A stretch of 35,755 nt of DNA from NCBI RefSeq assembly GCF_938017615.1, contig NZ_CALIJA010000058.1, positions 1 to 35,755 of the forward strand. The letters run 5' to 3'. Each line of letters begins with the position of its first letter. Position 1 is the stretch's first letter. Positions 15,382 through 27,617 of the stretch are shown here, piece after piece. Under the pieces are notes generated by a model. That model ran no database searches. It was not told where the DNA came from and saw only the letters and a list, made by a program, of their open reading frames with translations. A program made the translations under genes and the position numbers. The stretch is from an uncultured Campylobacter sp. (GTDB lineage: Bacteria > Campylobacterota > Campylobacteria > Campylobacterales > Campylobacteraceae).

Positions 15382-15423
15382 GCGCCGGAGGTTGGCGATA
15401 AAGCTATCGCCGCACCTTAGCGC
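15382..15423 (-). terminator. Terminator of the rpsL-rpsG-fusA operon
   Basis: A nested imperfect hairpin lies about 10 bases past the fusA stop. The core GGCGATA/TATCGCC has a 4-base loop, AGGT/ACCT extends it, and GCGC/GCGC extends it again with small mismatches. On the minus strand it is followed by TTCTTTAAATTTT. It is the only clear terminator downstream of rpsL. Confidence 0.72.
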
Positions 15424-15432
15424 TCATTAAAC

Positions 15433-17508
<2,076 letters not shown>

Positions 17509-17517
17509 GACGCCCTC

Positions 17518-17988
17518 CTACCAACGATAATGCGCGAAAGCTTTGTTGGCTTCCGCCATCTTGTAGGTGTCTTCTTTCTTTTTAAATGAAGAGCCTTTAG
17601 AATTTGCAGCGTCCATAAGCTCGTAAGCCAGGCGCTCTATCATCGTGCGCTCGCTTCTTTTTCTCGCAAAAGAGATGATCCAGCGAATAGCCAAAGCCTG
17701 CTGGCGAGCCGGTCGTACCTCGATCGGAACCTGGTAAGTTGCGCCGCCTACACGACGAGACTTAACTTCCATTAAAGGCTTAACGTTATCGATGGCATCG
17801 TTAAAAATTTCGATACCTTTTTTCTCGCCGCCTTTATTGTCGATGAAATTTAAGGCGCCGTACATAATCTCGGTAGCGACGCTCTTTTTGCCGTCGAACA
17901 TAAGCGAATTAATAAATTTTGTGATTACTTTGCTGTCATAAATCGGATCAGGCATAACTTCCCTAACGGGAGCTTTTCTTCTTCTCAT
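17518..17988 (-). CDS. rpsG: 30S ribosomal protein S7
   Basis: This is a 156-residue primary 16S rRNA-binding protein of the 30S head. The conserved blocks are MRRRKAPVREVMPDPIYDSK, the LINSLM-like KFINSLMFDGKK, and VGGATYQVPIEVRPARQQAL, followed by RWI. Length equals the common bacterial form. It sits between rpsL (69-base gap) and fusA (9-base gap). In enteric bacteria S7 represses translation of this operon through the rpsL-rpsG spacer. The spacer here is shorter and I did not find an equivalent fold. Confidence 0.98.
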   Translation of the reverse strand: MRRRKAPVREVMPDPIYDSKVITKFINSLMFDGKKSVATEIMYGALNFIDNKGGEKKGIEIFNDAIDNVKPLMEVKSRRVGGATYQVPIEVRPARQQALAIRWIISFARKRSERTMIERLAYELMDAANSKGSSFKKKEDTYKMAEANKAFAHYRW

Positions 17989-18057
17989 TTTATTCCTTCA
18001 AATTTTAAAATTTTACTCAAACTCGGCAAAATCTAGTGCCGGTCTGTTTCGGCCAAA

Positions 18058-18432
18058 CTATTTTTTAGGTCGTTTAGCACCGTATTTTGATCTTGCAACG
18101 GTTCGTTTCGCAACGCCTGCAGTATCGAGTGCACCGCGGACGATGTGGTATTTAACGCCCGGTAGGTCCTTTACACGACCGCCGCGAACTAGCACGATGG
18201 AGTGTTCTTGCAGATTGTGACCTTCACCGCCGATATAGCTGATGACTTCAAATCCGCTAGTAAGCCTTACTTTGGCAACTTTACGAAGCGCAGAGTTTGG
18301 CTTTTTAGGGGTCGTGGTATAGACCTTAGTACAAACTCCTCTTCGTTGAGGGCAATTCTTTAGCGCCGGAGACTTCGATTTCTCGGTAAGCTTCTTGCGC
18401 TCTTTTCTGACCAATTGATTTATGGTTGGCAC
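18058..18432 (-). CDS. rpsL: 30S ribosomal protein S12
   Basis: This is a 124-residue decoding-centre protein. It begins with GTG, the codon before PTINQLVRK, behind AAAGGAAAGAT. The conserved TTPKKPNSALRK and GGRVKDLPGVKYHIVRG loops are intact. Lys43 and Lys88, whose substitutions give streptomycin resistance in many bacteria, are the wild-type residues. It is transcribed from its own TATAAT at 18471-18476, so the rpsL-rpsG-fusA unit need not depend on read-through from rpoC. Confidence 0.98.
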   Translation of the reverse strand: MPTINQLVRKERKKLTEKSKSPALKNCPQRRGVCTKVYTTTPKKPNSALRKVAKVRLTSGFEVISYIGGEGHNLQEHSIVLVRGGRVKDLPGVKYHIVRGALDTAGVAKRTVARSKYGAKRPKK

Positions 18433-18470
18433 ATCTTTCCTTTCACAAAAATTTATTCAAAAAGATTTAG

Positions 18471-18476
18471 ATTATA
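18471..18476 (-). promoter_or_regulatory. -10 element (TATAAT) of the rpsL-rpsG-fusA operon
   Basis: TATAAT on the minus strand lies 38 bases before the rpsL GTG and about 40 bases after the doxX-like stop. No clear -35 hexamer is visible, and the upstream DNA is T-rich. Confidence 0.65.
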
Positions 18477-18515
18477 CTTTGTTTAAACTTACAGAAACGT
18501 AAATTTAACTAAATT

Positions 18516-18905
18516 TTAATCTCTAATCAGCACAAACTCTCCGCCGCCGCAGATCACTAAGCAGATCGCAGCAGAAAGATACAGATATACGATCTCCAGC
18601 TCAAATCCGCCCACGCCGGTAAGCGCGCCCAACGGAGTGTGTAGGACATATATTATCATGAGCACGTTTGCGATCACAAGCAGAGCGCCTATGCGGCAAA
18701 ATACGCCTATGATTATCATCGCGGGCGCCAGCACCTCGCCTACGTATGCGCCGTAAGCCACCAGATCCGGAATTCCTCTGGCTACCAGCATCGATTTTAC
18801 GCCGTCTATGCCGTGAGTGAGCTTAAAAATTCCGTGCATTAAAAGACAAACTCCAAGCCCCAACCTGATAAACAACAGACCGAAATTTATGTTGATCATA
18901 TTCAT
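18516..18905 (-). CDS. DoxX family membrane protein
   Basis: This is a 129-residue protein with four hydrophobic helices and the DoxX-family pattern: an N-terminal FIRLGLGVCLLMHGIFKLTHG helix, a VAYGAYVGEVLAPAMIIIGV helix and a final GGGEFVLIRD tail. DoxX proteins have been linked to terminal-oxidase or thiosulfate-quinone systems and to redox stress, but no specific role can be assigned here. It is wedged between rpoC and rpsL on the same strand, an unusual passenger in this block. An AAAGGATGAG site precedes the ATG. It is probably read partly from the rpoBC transcript past the hairpin at 18929-18953. Confidence 0.85.
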   Translation of the reverse strand: MNMININFGLLFIRLGLGVCLLMHGIFKLTHGIDGVKSMLVARGIPDLVAYGAYVGEVLAPAMIIIGVFCRIGALLVIANVLMIIYVLHTPLGALTGVGGFELEIVYLYLSAAICLVICGGGEFVLIRD

Positions 18906-18928
18906 GTCTCATCCTTTAAATTTAGGTA

Positions 18929-18953
18929 AATTTAGGGCTTTTTGCCCTAAATT
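18929..18953 (-). terminator. Hairpin at the end of rpoC
   Basis: AATTTAGGGC and GCCCTAAATT form a perfect 10-bp stem around a five-T loop and overlap the rpoC stop codon. On the minus strand the tract after it (TACCTAAATTT) is a poor T run. It may only partly terminate transcription, leaving some read-through to the doxX-like gene 24 bases on. Confidence 0.5.
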
Positions 18954-21900
18954 ATTTTTTAAGTTTAACTTCCTTGTCTTTATACAAACCGGTTCCGACC
19001 GGAATTATGCGACCTAAAATTACGTTTTCTTTCAAATCCTCCAATCGGTCAAATTTACCCGCGATGCTAGCCTCCGTTAAAACCTTCGTAGTCTCTTGGA
19101 AAGACGCTGCCGAAATGACGCTATCGCTTCCAACAGCTGCACGAGTTACGCCCAGTAGCACAGACTCAGCAATCGCAGGCTCACCACCAATTTTCATAAT
19201 GCGCTCGTTTTCTTCTCTAAATCTGCGGCGGCTAATGAGATCGCCGACGATTAGCTGAGTATCGCCGCTATCGACGATTCGGACCTGACGGAGCATCTGA
19301 GATACGATGATCTCGATATGTTTGTCGCTGATGACGACGCCTTGAGAGCGATAAACCTGTTGAATTTCGCTTATTAGATAATAATGCAGCGCCTTTTCGC
19401 CTAAAATTCTAAGCACATCGTGCGAGCTGATAACTCCGTCGGTAAGTTTCTCGCCTGCGTGGACGAACTCGCCGTTTCGCACCTGGATCTGGCGGCTCTT
19501 ATCGATTAGATACTCGGCGCTCGTTCCATCCTCGCCCTCTATTATAATGCGCTCTTTCGCGCGCAAAGCTTTATCAAAGCGGACGGTTCCGTCTATGTCC
19601 GCGATAATCGCGGTATTTTTCGGACGGCGCGCCTCAAATAGCTCCGATACGCGCGGCAAACCGCCGGTGATATCTTTTGATTTCGCAGCAGCCTTCGGTG
19701 TCCTAGCCAAAATATCTGCAATCGCTACCTGATCGCCCTTATTCGTAAAAATCGCAGTCTTCGGTCCTAGATTATATTTGATAGGCTCTCCCTTGCTAGG
19801 AGTTACGATAATGGCCGGTTTAACGCCCTGAGGTAGATACTCGTTGATAACCAAACGGCTTTGACCGGTAGTCTCGTCATATTGCTCTGTAGCGGTATAT
19901 CCAGGCTCGATATCCTCAAAGCTGATCTTACCTTCACACTCTGCAGCTACCGGGATGGAATACGGATCCCACTCCGCAATGATCAATCGATCGTCTTTTT
20001 TAGGCTTGGCTATAAGATCATCGCTTTTTACGACGCTATTATCATCATAGGTAATGACAGATTCACGCGGTATATAGTGACGGATCGCCTCTCTACCGTT
20101 TTCATCGGAGATGACTACGTACATGCCCTTTTCGCTTACGACGTGGCCTTTTTTGATATCTCTTAGTCTCTCTAAATAATCGCCCTTTAGGATGAAATAC
20201 TTAAGCGTACCATTTGCTCCCGCTTTGATCTTTTGAGTTACCGGCTCGCCGTCTTTGACGCGAAGTTCGCTTGCAAACGGAATTCGAGTAGGGATATTCC
20301 AGTCTTCTTTTATAACCTCTACTAAACTATCATTTTCTCCAACGGTTTCGCCGTCTTTGAAAACGATGTAGAATTTTCCCTCAACTTTACCGCTTACGCC
20401 AGCAAGCTCAGTAGGCTTAGCTAGATCATGACGTCGGATAGTATATTTAAATTCTTCTTTCTTACCTTTTAGCGTAATATTCACATCATCGTGAGTTATA
20501 TCGATGCTTACCTTGCCGGTAATTGGGGCTTTGATCTTTGGCTCGACCAAAAGCACCGCGGCGTTTCTGCGGTTCATCACGATATTTTTGCCGCCGTTTT
20601 CATAGGTCTTTACGTTGTAATATCTGATAAAGCCTTCCTTATCGGCGATTACTTGGCGATCTTGCTGCTCGGTAGATGCGGTACCGCCGGCATGGAAGGT
20701 TCGTAGCGTAAGCTGCGTGCCCGGCTCACCGATTGATTGCGCAGAGATGATACCGACCGCTTCACCCGGTTTTACCAGCTTGCCCTCGCCTAAATTTACA
20801 CCGTAGCACTTCGCGCAAACCCCTTTTTCAGCCTTGCACGTAATAGGCGTACGGATGCTTACGGATTTGATGCCGGCATCGACTATGGTGCGTACCTCGT
20901 TAACGCCCAGAAGCGTGCCTTCGGTGAATAAAATTTCATTCGACACCGGATCAATCACATCCGAGCTTAGCACCCTACCCATAATCCTATCGGCTAAGCT
21001 TTCTATTTGCGTTCCGTTTTCTACGATCTCAGTAACCTCGATACCCTCGTGCGTACCGCAATCGTGCATCGTAACCCTGACATTTTGCGCGACATCGATC
21101 AGCTTTCGCGTCAGATAGCCCGCGTTTGCGGTCTTAAGCGCAGTATCGGCAAGACCTTTACGCGCGCCGTGAGTCGAGATGAAGTACTCATTTACGTTTA
21201 GACCCTCTCTAAAATTTGAAGTGATCGGCGTCTCGATGATCGAGCCGTCCGGCTTACTCATCAGACCTCTCATGCCCGCTAGCTGTTTGATCTGCTCCGC
21301 GCTACCTCGCGCGCCGCTATCGGCCATCATATAAATAGAATTAAAGCCGTCCTTATCCTTCTCCATCATCTTCATCATCTCATCAGCTAGCTTCTTGCTG
21401 GTGCTGGTCCAGATGTCGATCGTTTTGTTATAGCGCTCGCCGTCGGTTAGCAAGCCCGCGCCGTATTGGTTCTGAACTTCTCTGACCTGCTTTTTAGCCT
21501 CTTCGACGAGGCTTGCTTTGGACTTCGGCACGATGATATCCGAAACGGAGATCGAAACGCCCGCTTTAGTCGCGGATTCAAAGCCTAAATTTTTAAGATT
21601 ATCCAAAAATTCCGCGCTTATCTCAAGACCGCCGTTTTTATAGACGTAATCGACAAGCTCGGCGATATCCTTTTTCTTCATAATCTTATTCCAAAGATGA
21701 TCCGGAATAAAGCTAGGCAGGATCGATTTGATGATCAAGCGGCCCGCGGTCGTAAAGATAATGCGGCGATCGATCATCGTTTTGATTTTAGCGTGGATAT
21801 CTAGCGCGTTTGCCTCCACGGCGAGCATTACCTCATCGACGTTTGCAAAAATTTTATTCGTTCCTTTTGCACCCGGCTTTTCGAGGCTTAGATAATAAAT

Positions 21901-23466
21901 TCCTAAAACCATATCCTGGCTAGGCACTGCGACGGGCTTTCCGCTCGCAGGAAGCAAGATGTTCATCGAGCTAAGCATTAAAATTTTGCACTCTGCAATC
22001 GCCTCTTGGCTAAGCGGCACGTGCACCGCCATCTGATCACCGTCGAAGTCCGCGTTAAACGCGGCGCAGACTAACGGATGCAGCCTGATCGCCTTGCCCT
22101 CGACGAGCACGGGATGAAACGCCTGAATAGACATCTTATGAAGCGTCGGCGCGCGGTTTAGCATAACCGGGTGATCTTTAACGACCTCCTCCAAGCACTC
22201 CCAAACTTCATTGATCCTATTTTCAATCATCTTTTTAGCCTGCTTAACGGTCGTAGCATAGCCCTTCTCTTGAAGGCGAGCGATTAGATGCGGCTTGAAT
22301 AACTCAAGCGCCATCGTCTTAGGCAGACCGCACTGATCCATGCGTAAATTTGGACCTACGACGATGACGGAGCGACCCGAAAAATCCACACGCTTTCCGA
22401 GTAAATTTTGACGGAAGCGACCTTGTTTACCTTTAATGATCTCGCTTAGAGATTTAAGCGGTCGCTTATTGGCGCCCTTTACGGCGTTAGCGCGACGTCC
22501 GTTGTCAAAAAGCGCATCCACCGCCTCTTGAAGCATTCGTTTCTCATTACGGATGATGATCTCGGGTGCATCGAGCTCCATCAGCCTTTTGAGCCTAGAA
22601 TTTCGATTTATGACGCGGCGATACAGATCGTTTACGTCAGAAACCGCAAATTTTCCGCCCTCAAGGCTAACGAGCGGGCGTAGATCGGCAGGCAGTACGG
22701 GAAGATTTGTAATCATCATCCACTCGGGCTTATTGCCGGAATTTAAAAAGCTCTCGACGACCTTTAGACGCTTGACGATGGTTTTTTTCTTCGCTTCGGA
22801 GTTTGTATTTTCCATCTCCTGCTTAAGGGCGGATAAAATTTCGACCAAATCAAGCTCAGCTAACATATCGCGGATCACCTGACCGCCCATTTTAGCGACG
22901 AAGCCCGTCTGCGAAAAGCGCTCTTTTAGGCTCTGGTACTGCTCTTCGTTTAAAACGTCATATTTTTCGACCTTTTTAGAATTTTCGTTGTCGTAAAATG
23001 CCTCGCCTGCACTTTCCACGATATACGCCTCATAGTAAAGCACGCGCTCAAGATCTTTCATCTTGATGTTTAGCAGCGTACCGATGCGGCTAGGCAAGGA
23101 ATTTACGTACCAAATATGCGCCACCGGCGTTACCAGCTCGATATGTCCCATTCTAGTACGGCGAACCTTCGAGCTCGTGATCTCGACGCCGCATTTTTCG
23201 CACTTCCAGCCTTTGTAGCGCATCTTTTTATACTTGCCGCAGATGCACTCATAGTCTCTTACGGGGCCGAAAATTTTAGCGCAAAAAAGTCCGTCGCGCT
23301 CCGGCTTGAGCGTGCGGTAGTTGATAGTCTCCGGCTTTTTTACCTCGCCGTGGCTCCAGGCTTTGATCTGCTCGGGACTAGCAAGCCTGATTGCAAACGC
23401 ATCGAAATCGTGGACTCTGGCGTCCTCTTTTATTTCTATTCTTTCTAAATTTGAATTATCGCTCAT
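18952..23466 (-). CDS. rpoC: DNA-directed RNA polymerase subunit beta'
   Basis: This is a 1504-residue catalytic subunit. The N-terminal zinc site C-x-C-x12-C-x2-C begins near residue 72. The Mg-binding catalytic loop NADFDGD is at 471-477, with all three Asp present (473, 475, 477). The bridge-helix/trigger-loop region (QSIGEPGTQLTLRTFH) is intact. Two further Cys-containing stretches near KAEKGVCAKCYGVNLGEG match the second zinc site. It starts inside the rpoB stop (ATGA overlap of 4 bases). This is a translationally coupled but unfused arrangement, unlike the fused RpoBC of Helicobacter. No frameshift over 4.5 kb. Confidence 0.99.
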   Translation of the reverse strand: MSDNSNLERIEIKEDARVHDFDAFAIRLASPEQIKAWSHGEVKKPETINYRTLKPERDGLFCAKIFGPVRDYECICGKYKKMRYKGWKCEKCGVEITSSKVRRTRMGHIELVTPVAHIWYVNSLPSRIGTLLNIKMKDLERVLYYEAYIVESAGEAFYDNENSKKVEKYDVLNEEQYQSLKERFSQTGFVAKMGGQVIRDMLAELDLVEILSALKQEMENTNSEAKKKTIVKRLKVVESFLNSGNKPEWMMITNLPVLPADLRPLVSLEGGKFAVSDVNDLYRRVINRNSRLKRLMELDAPEIIIRNEKRMLQEAVDALFDNGRRANAVKGANKRPLKSLSEIIKGKQGRFRQNLLGKRVDFSGRSVIVVGPNLRMDQCGLPKTMALELFKPHLIARLQEKGYATTVKQAKKMIENRINEVWECLEEVVKDHPVMLNRAPTLHKMSIQAFHPVLVEGKAIRLHPLVCAAFNADFDGDQMAVHVPLSQEAIAECKILMLSSMNILLPASGKPVAVPSQDMVLGIYYLSLEKPGAKGTNKIFANVDEVMLAVEANALDIHAKIKTMIDRRIIFTTAGRLIIKSILPSFIPDHLWNKIMKKKDIAELVDYVYKNGGLEISAEFLDNLKNLGFESATKAGVSISVSDIIVPKSKASLVEEAKKQVREVQNQYGAGLLTDGERYNKTIDIWTSTSKKLADEMMKMMEKDKDGFNSIYMMADSGARGSAEQIKQLAGMRGLMSKPDGSIIETPITSNFREGLNVNEYFISTHGARKGLADTALKTANAGYLTRKLIDVAQNVRVTMHDCGTHEGIEVTEIVENGTQIESLADRIMGRVLSSDVIDPVSNEILFTEGTLLGVNEVRTIVDAGIKSVSIRTPITCKAEKGVCAKCYGVNLGEGKLVKPGEAVGIISAQSIGEPGTQLTLRTFHAGGTASTEQQDRQVIADKEGFIRYYNVKTYENGGKNIVMNRRNAAVLLVEPKIKAPITGKVSIDITHDDVNITLKGKKEEFKYTIRRHDLAKPTELAGVSGKVEGKFYIVFKDGETVGENDSLVEVIKEDWNIPTRIPFASELRVKDGEPVTQKIKAGANGTLKYFILKGDYLERLRDIKKGHVVSEKGMYVVISDENGREAIRHYIPRESVITYDDNSVVKSDDLIAKPKKDDRLIIAEWDPYSIPVAAECEGKISFEDIEPGYTATEQYDETTGQSRLVINEYLPQGVKPAIIVTPSKGEPIKYNLGPKTAIFTNKGDQVAIADILARTPKAAAKSKDITGGLPRVSELFEARRPKNTAIIADIDGTVRFDKALRAKERIIIEGEDGTSAEYLIDKSRQIQVRNGEFVHAGEKLTDGVISSHDVLRILGEKALHYYLISEIQQVYRSQGVVISDKHIEIIVSQMLRQVRIVDSGDTQLIVGDLISRRRFREENERIMKIGGEPAIAESVLLGVTRAAVGSDSVISAASFQETTKVLTEASIAGKFDRLEDLKENVILGRIIPVGTGLYKDKEVKLKK

Positions 23467-26400
23467 TTATTCTCTCCATTCTCGTAAATTTCAACGTCTA
23501 GAGCAAGCGATTTAAGCTCGTTTGTTAAAACAAAAAATGTCTCAGGAATTCCGGTAGACGGAACGTTTTCGCCTTTTGTCAGCGCCTTATACGCAGCCAA
23601 GCGTCCGTCGACGTCGTCGGATTTGATCGTTAGCATCTCGCGAAGCGTATATGCCGCGCCGTATGCCTCCAGAGCCCAAACTTCCATCTCGCCGAATCTT
23701 TGACCGCCGAATAGCGCCTTGCCGCCGACCGGCTGCTGCGTAACTAGGCTGTAAGGACCGGTGCTTCTTGCGTGAACCTTCTCGTCGACTAGGTGGTGTA
23801 GTTTGAGATAATACATGCAGCCCACGTTTACGCGCTCTTTGATCTTTTCGCCTGTGCGGCCGTCGTAAAGCTCGGTCTTGCCGTCCTGATCGATACCCGC
23901 CATTTCAAATAGCTTTTTGAAATCCTCCGGCACGATGCCTTCAAATATCGGAGCGGAAAATCTAACGCCCTTAGCCCAGTCTCTAGCGTATTTTAAAAGA
24001 TCTTCGTCGCTGATTTTCTCAAGCGTTTTTTTAGCCTGCATTAGTTTGGAAACGCCTGCGATCTCAATCATTTTGGCGCGAAGGGTTTTTATCCATTCGC
24101 CCGTTTTCTCCTCTAAAATTTTAGCGATCTGCTCGCCTAAGCGCCAACCCACAAGACCTAAGTGGCTCTCCATTATCTGACCGATATTCATACGGCTTGG
24201 AACACCGAGAGGATTTAGCACGATATCCACGCGCTGTCCACTAGGCAGATACGGCATATCGACCTCAGGGACGATATTTGAAACGATGCCCTTATTTCCG
24301 TGGCGGCCCGCCATCTTATCGCCCACTTTTAGCTTGCGCTTAGTCGCTATATAGACCTTTACGAGCTTAACGACGCCGCTTGGCAAGATATCGTCTTTTT
24401 CTAAAATTTCGATCTTTTCGTCATGCTCCTCTTTGAGCTTGCGCTTCTCGTTTTGGAAGTGGTTTTTTAGCTCCTCGTATTCCTTCTGAACAGCTTTAGA
24501 ATAAGCCTTGACGAAGGAATTTAACGTAAAGCGGTTGGAGCTTTCAAGCTCCTCTTTTTTAACCTTATCGCCCTTTTTATAATCTTTTTTATTTAGGCTT
24601 TGATCGCTTTGTAAAGCGCTTTTAGAAAGTAGCGCCACTACCTTTAGCATCTCCTCGCGATCGAGCATCAAAAGCCTGTCGTGATGCTCCCTTTCGAGCT
24701 CGGTTTTTTCATCCTCATAGGCTTTGTTTGTGCGCGGATCCTTCTCATAGCCCTTTTTGGTAAAAATTTTAACGTCGATCACCACGCCTTCCATCGAAGC
24801 GGTAGCGTAGAGAGATTTATTTACCACATGTCCCGCCTTCTCGCCGAAGATCGCGCGTAAAAGCCTCTCTTCAGGCGTCGGTTTAACCTCGCCCTTCGGA
24901 GTTACCTTGCCTACTAGGATCATGCCAGGTTTGACGTGAGTACCGATCTTTACGATACCGCTATCATCGAGGTGGGTAAGCTCCTCCTCTTTGATATTAG
25001 GGATATCGCGCGTGATCTCCTCCACGCCGTCTTTAAGCTCTCTAGCCTCGATCTCTTTTTCATAAACATGCACGCTGGTGTATTCATCAGCACGAATCAT
25101 CTTTTCGCTCATGACTACGGCGTCCTCGTAATTATAACCGTGCCACGGCATGAAAGCTATAAGAGCGTTTTTGCCGATCGCAAGCTCGCCGCCGTCCATG
25201 CTAGGACCGTCGGCTATGATTTGACCTGCCTTTATCACGTCGCCTTTTCGCACAATAGGGCGCTGTGAAAAGGTAGTGTTTTGGTTAGTGCGTAAATTTT
25301 TCTCCATCGAGTAGTGATCGATAAACGGACCTTTTTCGTCTTCGCCCAAAATGAATATATTTTTATTATCGACCTTTTCTACGACGCCGTCGCGATTAGC
25401 TTTAATCGCTTCCCACGAATCGCGCGCGATGATCGCTTCCATACCCGTTCCAACGATAGGAGCGGTAGAGTGTAGAAGCGGCACGGCTTGACGCTGCATG
25501 TTCGAGCCCATAAGCGCGCGGTTAGCATCGTCGTGTTCCAAAAACGGAATCAGCGACGCCGCTACGCCCGCGACCATACCGGAGCAAAGATCAATTAGCG
25601 AAATATCCTCACGTTTAGCCATGATATTTTCGCCATCTTTTCTGACCTCTAAAAGCTCCTCTACGATATTACCCTCCTCGTCCAATTTAGCGGACGCCGG
25701 AGCGATTACGAGCCCCTCTTCCTGCGTAGCGGTAAGATAGACGATCTCGTCGGTGACCTTGCCGTCTACGACCTTTTTATACGGAGCCTCGACGAAGCCT
25801 AGATCATTTACCTTCGCATAGGTCGCTAGGGTGTTGATCAGGCCGATGTTTTGACCCTCAGGCGTCTCGATAGGACAAATTCTACCGTAGTGCGTAGGAT
25901 GGACGTCACGCACCTCAAAGCCTGCGCGCTCTTTAACTAGTCCGCCTTCGCCCAGCGCAGATAGACGACGCTTATGCGTAACCTCGCTAAGCGGGTTGGT
26001 CTGATCCATAAACTGGCTTAGCTGGCCGCCGGTGAAAAATTCCATAAGCGTAGTGGTGATGATTTTAGGGTTTACGAAATCATACGGCATAAGCTCGTCG
26101 AGGTTGCCGCTGATGCCGGTAAATTTATCCTTGATCGCCTTTTGAACCTTGATAAATCCAAGATGCATCTCGTTTGCCAAAAGCTCTCCGATCGAGCGGA
26201 TGCGGCGGTTTCCAAGATTATCGCGATCGTCGATGAAACCGTCGCCGTTTTTGACCCTGATTAGATATTTCGCGGTTTTGATGATATCCTCGCTGGTTAG
26301 CACGGTTACGTACTCCGGCGCCTCGATACCCAGCTTGTGGTTCATCTTCATACGACCGACTTTGGTCAGATCGTAGCGCTCCGGATTAAAAAACAGATCG

Positions 26401-27599
26401 TTTACGAAGCTCTTTGCCGCCTCTTTTACCACCGGCTCGCCGGGGCGCATTACTTTGTAAATTCTAATCGCAGCCAGATCGTTCTCATCGTCTATGCCTT
26501 CGCTTTGTTGCAAGAGTTTAAGCGCGTCGGCATCTTGGATGAAGGAATTTATGATCGAAGTATCTACGCCGCTAGCTAGGTCGTTGGCGATCGTAAATTT
26601 TTTCTCGGTGTTGGCGATCTTGGCTAGCTTGCCCTCATCAAGCGCGGTTAGCGAATCAAAAAGCACTTCGCCGCTGTTTTTATCGACGATGGCGTCGGCT
26701 AGGTAGCGCTCGGCTAAAATTTCAGCCGGATACTCGATGAGCTTTAGTCCGTCCTCCGCTAGTTTCTCCGCTTTTTTGGATGTTAGGCGCTTGCTTGCTT
26801 GATGAAACACCTCGCCCTTTTCGTTTATAATGTCGTAATCGAGCCTACCGGAATACTCTTTAGGATCGAAATCGGTTAGGAATTTTCCTTTTTTGATATA
26901 GATCGTCTTAATAGGATAAAATAATTTTATAATGTCTTGTTTTTTGTAGCCGAGCGCGCGAAATAGGATCGTGATCGGAACCTTGCGCCTTTTATTTATG
27001 CGTACGTATAGTACGTCTTTTACGTCGTATTCGAAGTATAGCCAGCTGCCGCGATCAGGTATTATTTGAGCGGTGTAGATGAGTTTATTTAGAACCGTCG
27101 GGCTCTCTTCTTCTTTGAAGATTACGCCCGGGCTTCTGTGCAGCTGATTTACGACTACGCGCTCTACGCCGTTTATGATAAATGAAATTCTATCGGTCAT
27201 TAGAGGAATGTCGCGAATGAATATATCTTGCTCTTTGATCTCTTTTACGCCGATTTTTTTGCCCGTCTTTTCATCGCGCTCATGCACGAGCAGACGAAGC
27301 TTCATCTTTAAATTTACCGAATAAGTAAGTCCTCTTTCCATGCATTCTCTGATCGAATACTTTGGCTTTGAAATTTCGCTGCTTACATACTCGATGCTTA
27401 GTCTATTCTGTGCGTCATGGATAGGAAAAATAGCTTTGAAAACCTTTTCTATGCCGCTTTCTCCACCCGAGTTATCAAGATTTAAAAAATGATCAAAACT
27501 TTTCTTTTGTAGTTGTAATAAATTCGGAATTTCGATGTCTTTGGGAACCTTTGAAAAATCCACCCTAAGACGATTTCCTGAATATAGGCTGTTTAACAT
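23463..27599 (-). CDS. rpoB: DNA-directed RNA polymerase subunit beta
   Basis: This is a 1378-residue core subunit. The start is MLNSLYSGNRLRVDFSKVPK at 27599, behind GAGGTAG. The longer in-frame frame (to 27656) adds 19 residues that overlap the hairpin and are not family-like. The rifampicin-binding cluster is intact: SQFMDQTNP begins at S528, with D532, H542 and S547 in THKRRLSALGEGG. These are the susceptible residues at the key positions, with Glu where E. coli has Pro before GG. The C-terminal GGQRFGEMEVWALEAYGAAYTL clamp segment is also intact. It overlaps rpoC by 4 bases and is co-transcribed with rplJL, modulated by the hairpin upstream. Confidence 0.99.
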   Translation of the reverse strand: MLNSLYSGNRLRVDFSKVPKDIEIPNLLQLQKKSFDHFLNLDNSGGESGIEKVFKAIFPIHDAQNRLSIEYVSSEISKPKYSIRECMERGLTYSVNLKMKLRLLVHERDEKTGKKIGVKEIKEQDIFIRDIPLMTDRISFIINGVERVVVNQLHRSPGVIFKEEESPTVLNKLIYTAQIIPDRGSWLYFEYDVKDVLYVRINKRRKVPITILFRALGYKKQDIIKLFYPIKTIYIKKGKFLTDFDPKEYSGRLDYDIINEKGEVFHQASKRLTSKKAEKLAEDGLKLIEYPAEILAERYLADAIVDKNSGEVLFDSLTALDEGKLAKIANTEKKFTIANDLASGVDTSIINSFIQDADALKLLQQSEGIDDENDLAAIRIYKVMRPGEPVVKEAAKSFVNDLFFNPERYDLTKVGRMKMNHKLGIEAPEYVTVLTSEDIIKTAKYLIRVKNGDGFIDDRDNLGNRRIRSIGELLANEMHLGFIKVQKAIKDKFTGISGNLDELMPYDFVNPKIITTTLMEFFTGGQLSQFMDQTNPLSEVTHKRRLSALGEGGLVKERAGFEVRDVHPTHYGRICPIETPEGQNIGLINTLATYAKVNDLGFVEAPYKKVVDGKVTDEIVYLTATQEEGLVIAPASAKLDEEGNIVEELLEVRKDGENIMAKREDISLIDLCSGMVAGVAASLIPFLEHDDANRALMGSNMQRQAVPLLHSTAPIVGTGMEAIIARDSWEAIKANRDGVVEKVDNKNIFILGEDEKGPFIDHYSMEKNLRTNQNTTFSQRPIVRKGDVIKAGQIIADGPSMDGGELAIGKNALIAFMPWHGYNYEDAVVMSEKMIRADEYTSVHVYEKEIEARELKDGVEEITRDIPNIKEEELTHLDDSGIVKIGTHVKPGMILVGKVTPKGEVKPTPEERLLRAIFGEKAGHVVNKSLYATASMEGVVIDVKIFTKKGYEKDPRTNKAYEDEKTELEREHHDRLLMLDREEMLKVVALLSKSALQSDQSLNKKDYKKGDKVKKEELESSNRFTLNSFVKAYSKAVQKEYEELKNHFQNEKRKLKEEHDEKIEILEKDDILPSGVVKLVKVYIATKRKLKVGDKMAGRHGNKGIVSNIVPEVDMPYLPSGQRVDIVLNPLGVPSRMNIGQIMESHLGLVGWRLGEQIAKILEEKTGEWIKTLRAKMIEIAGVSKLMQAKKTLEKISDEDLLKYARDWAKGVRFSAPIFEGIVPEDFKKLFEMAGIDQDGKTELYDGRTGEKIKERVNVGCMYYLKLHHLVDEKVHARSTGPYSLVTQQPVGGKALFGGQRFGEMEVWALEAYGAAYTLREMLTIKSDDVDGRLAAYKALTKGENVPSTGIPETFFVLTNELKSLALDVEIYENGENK

Positions 27600-27617
27600 T
27601 CCACTACCTCGTAGTTG

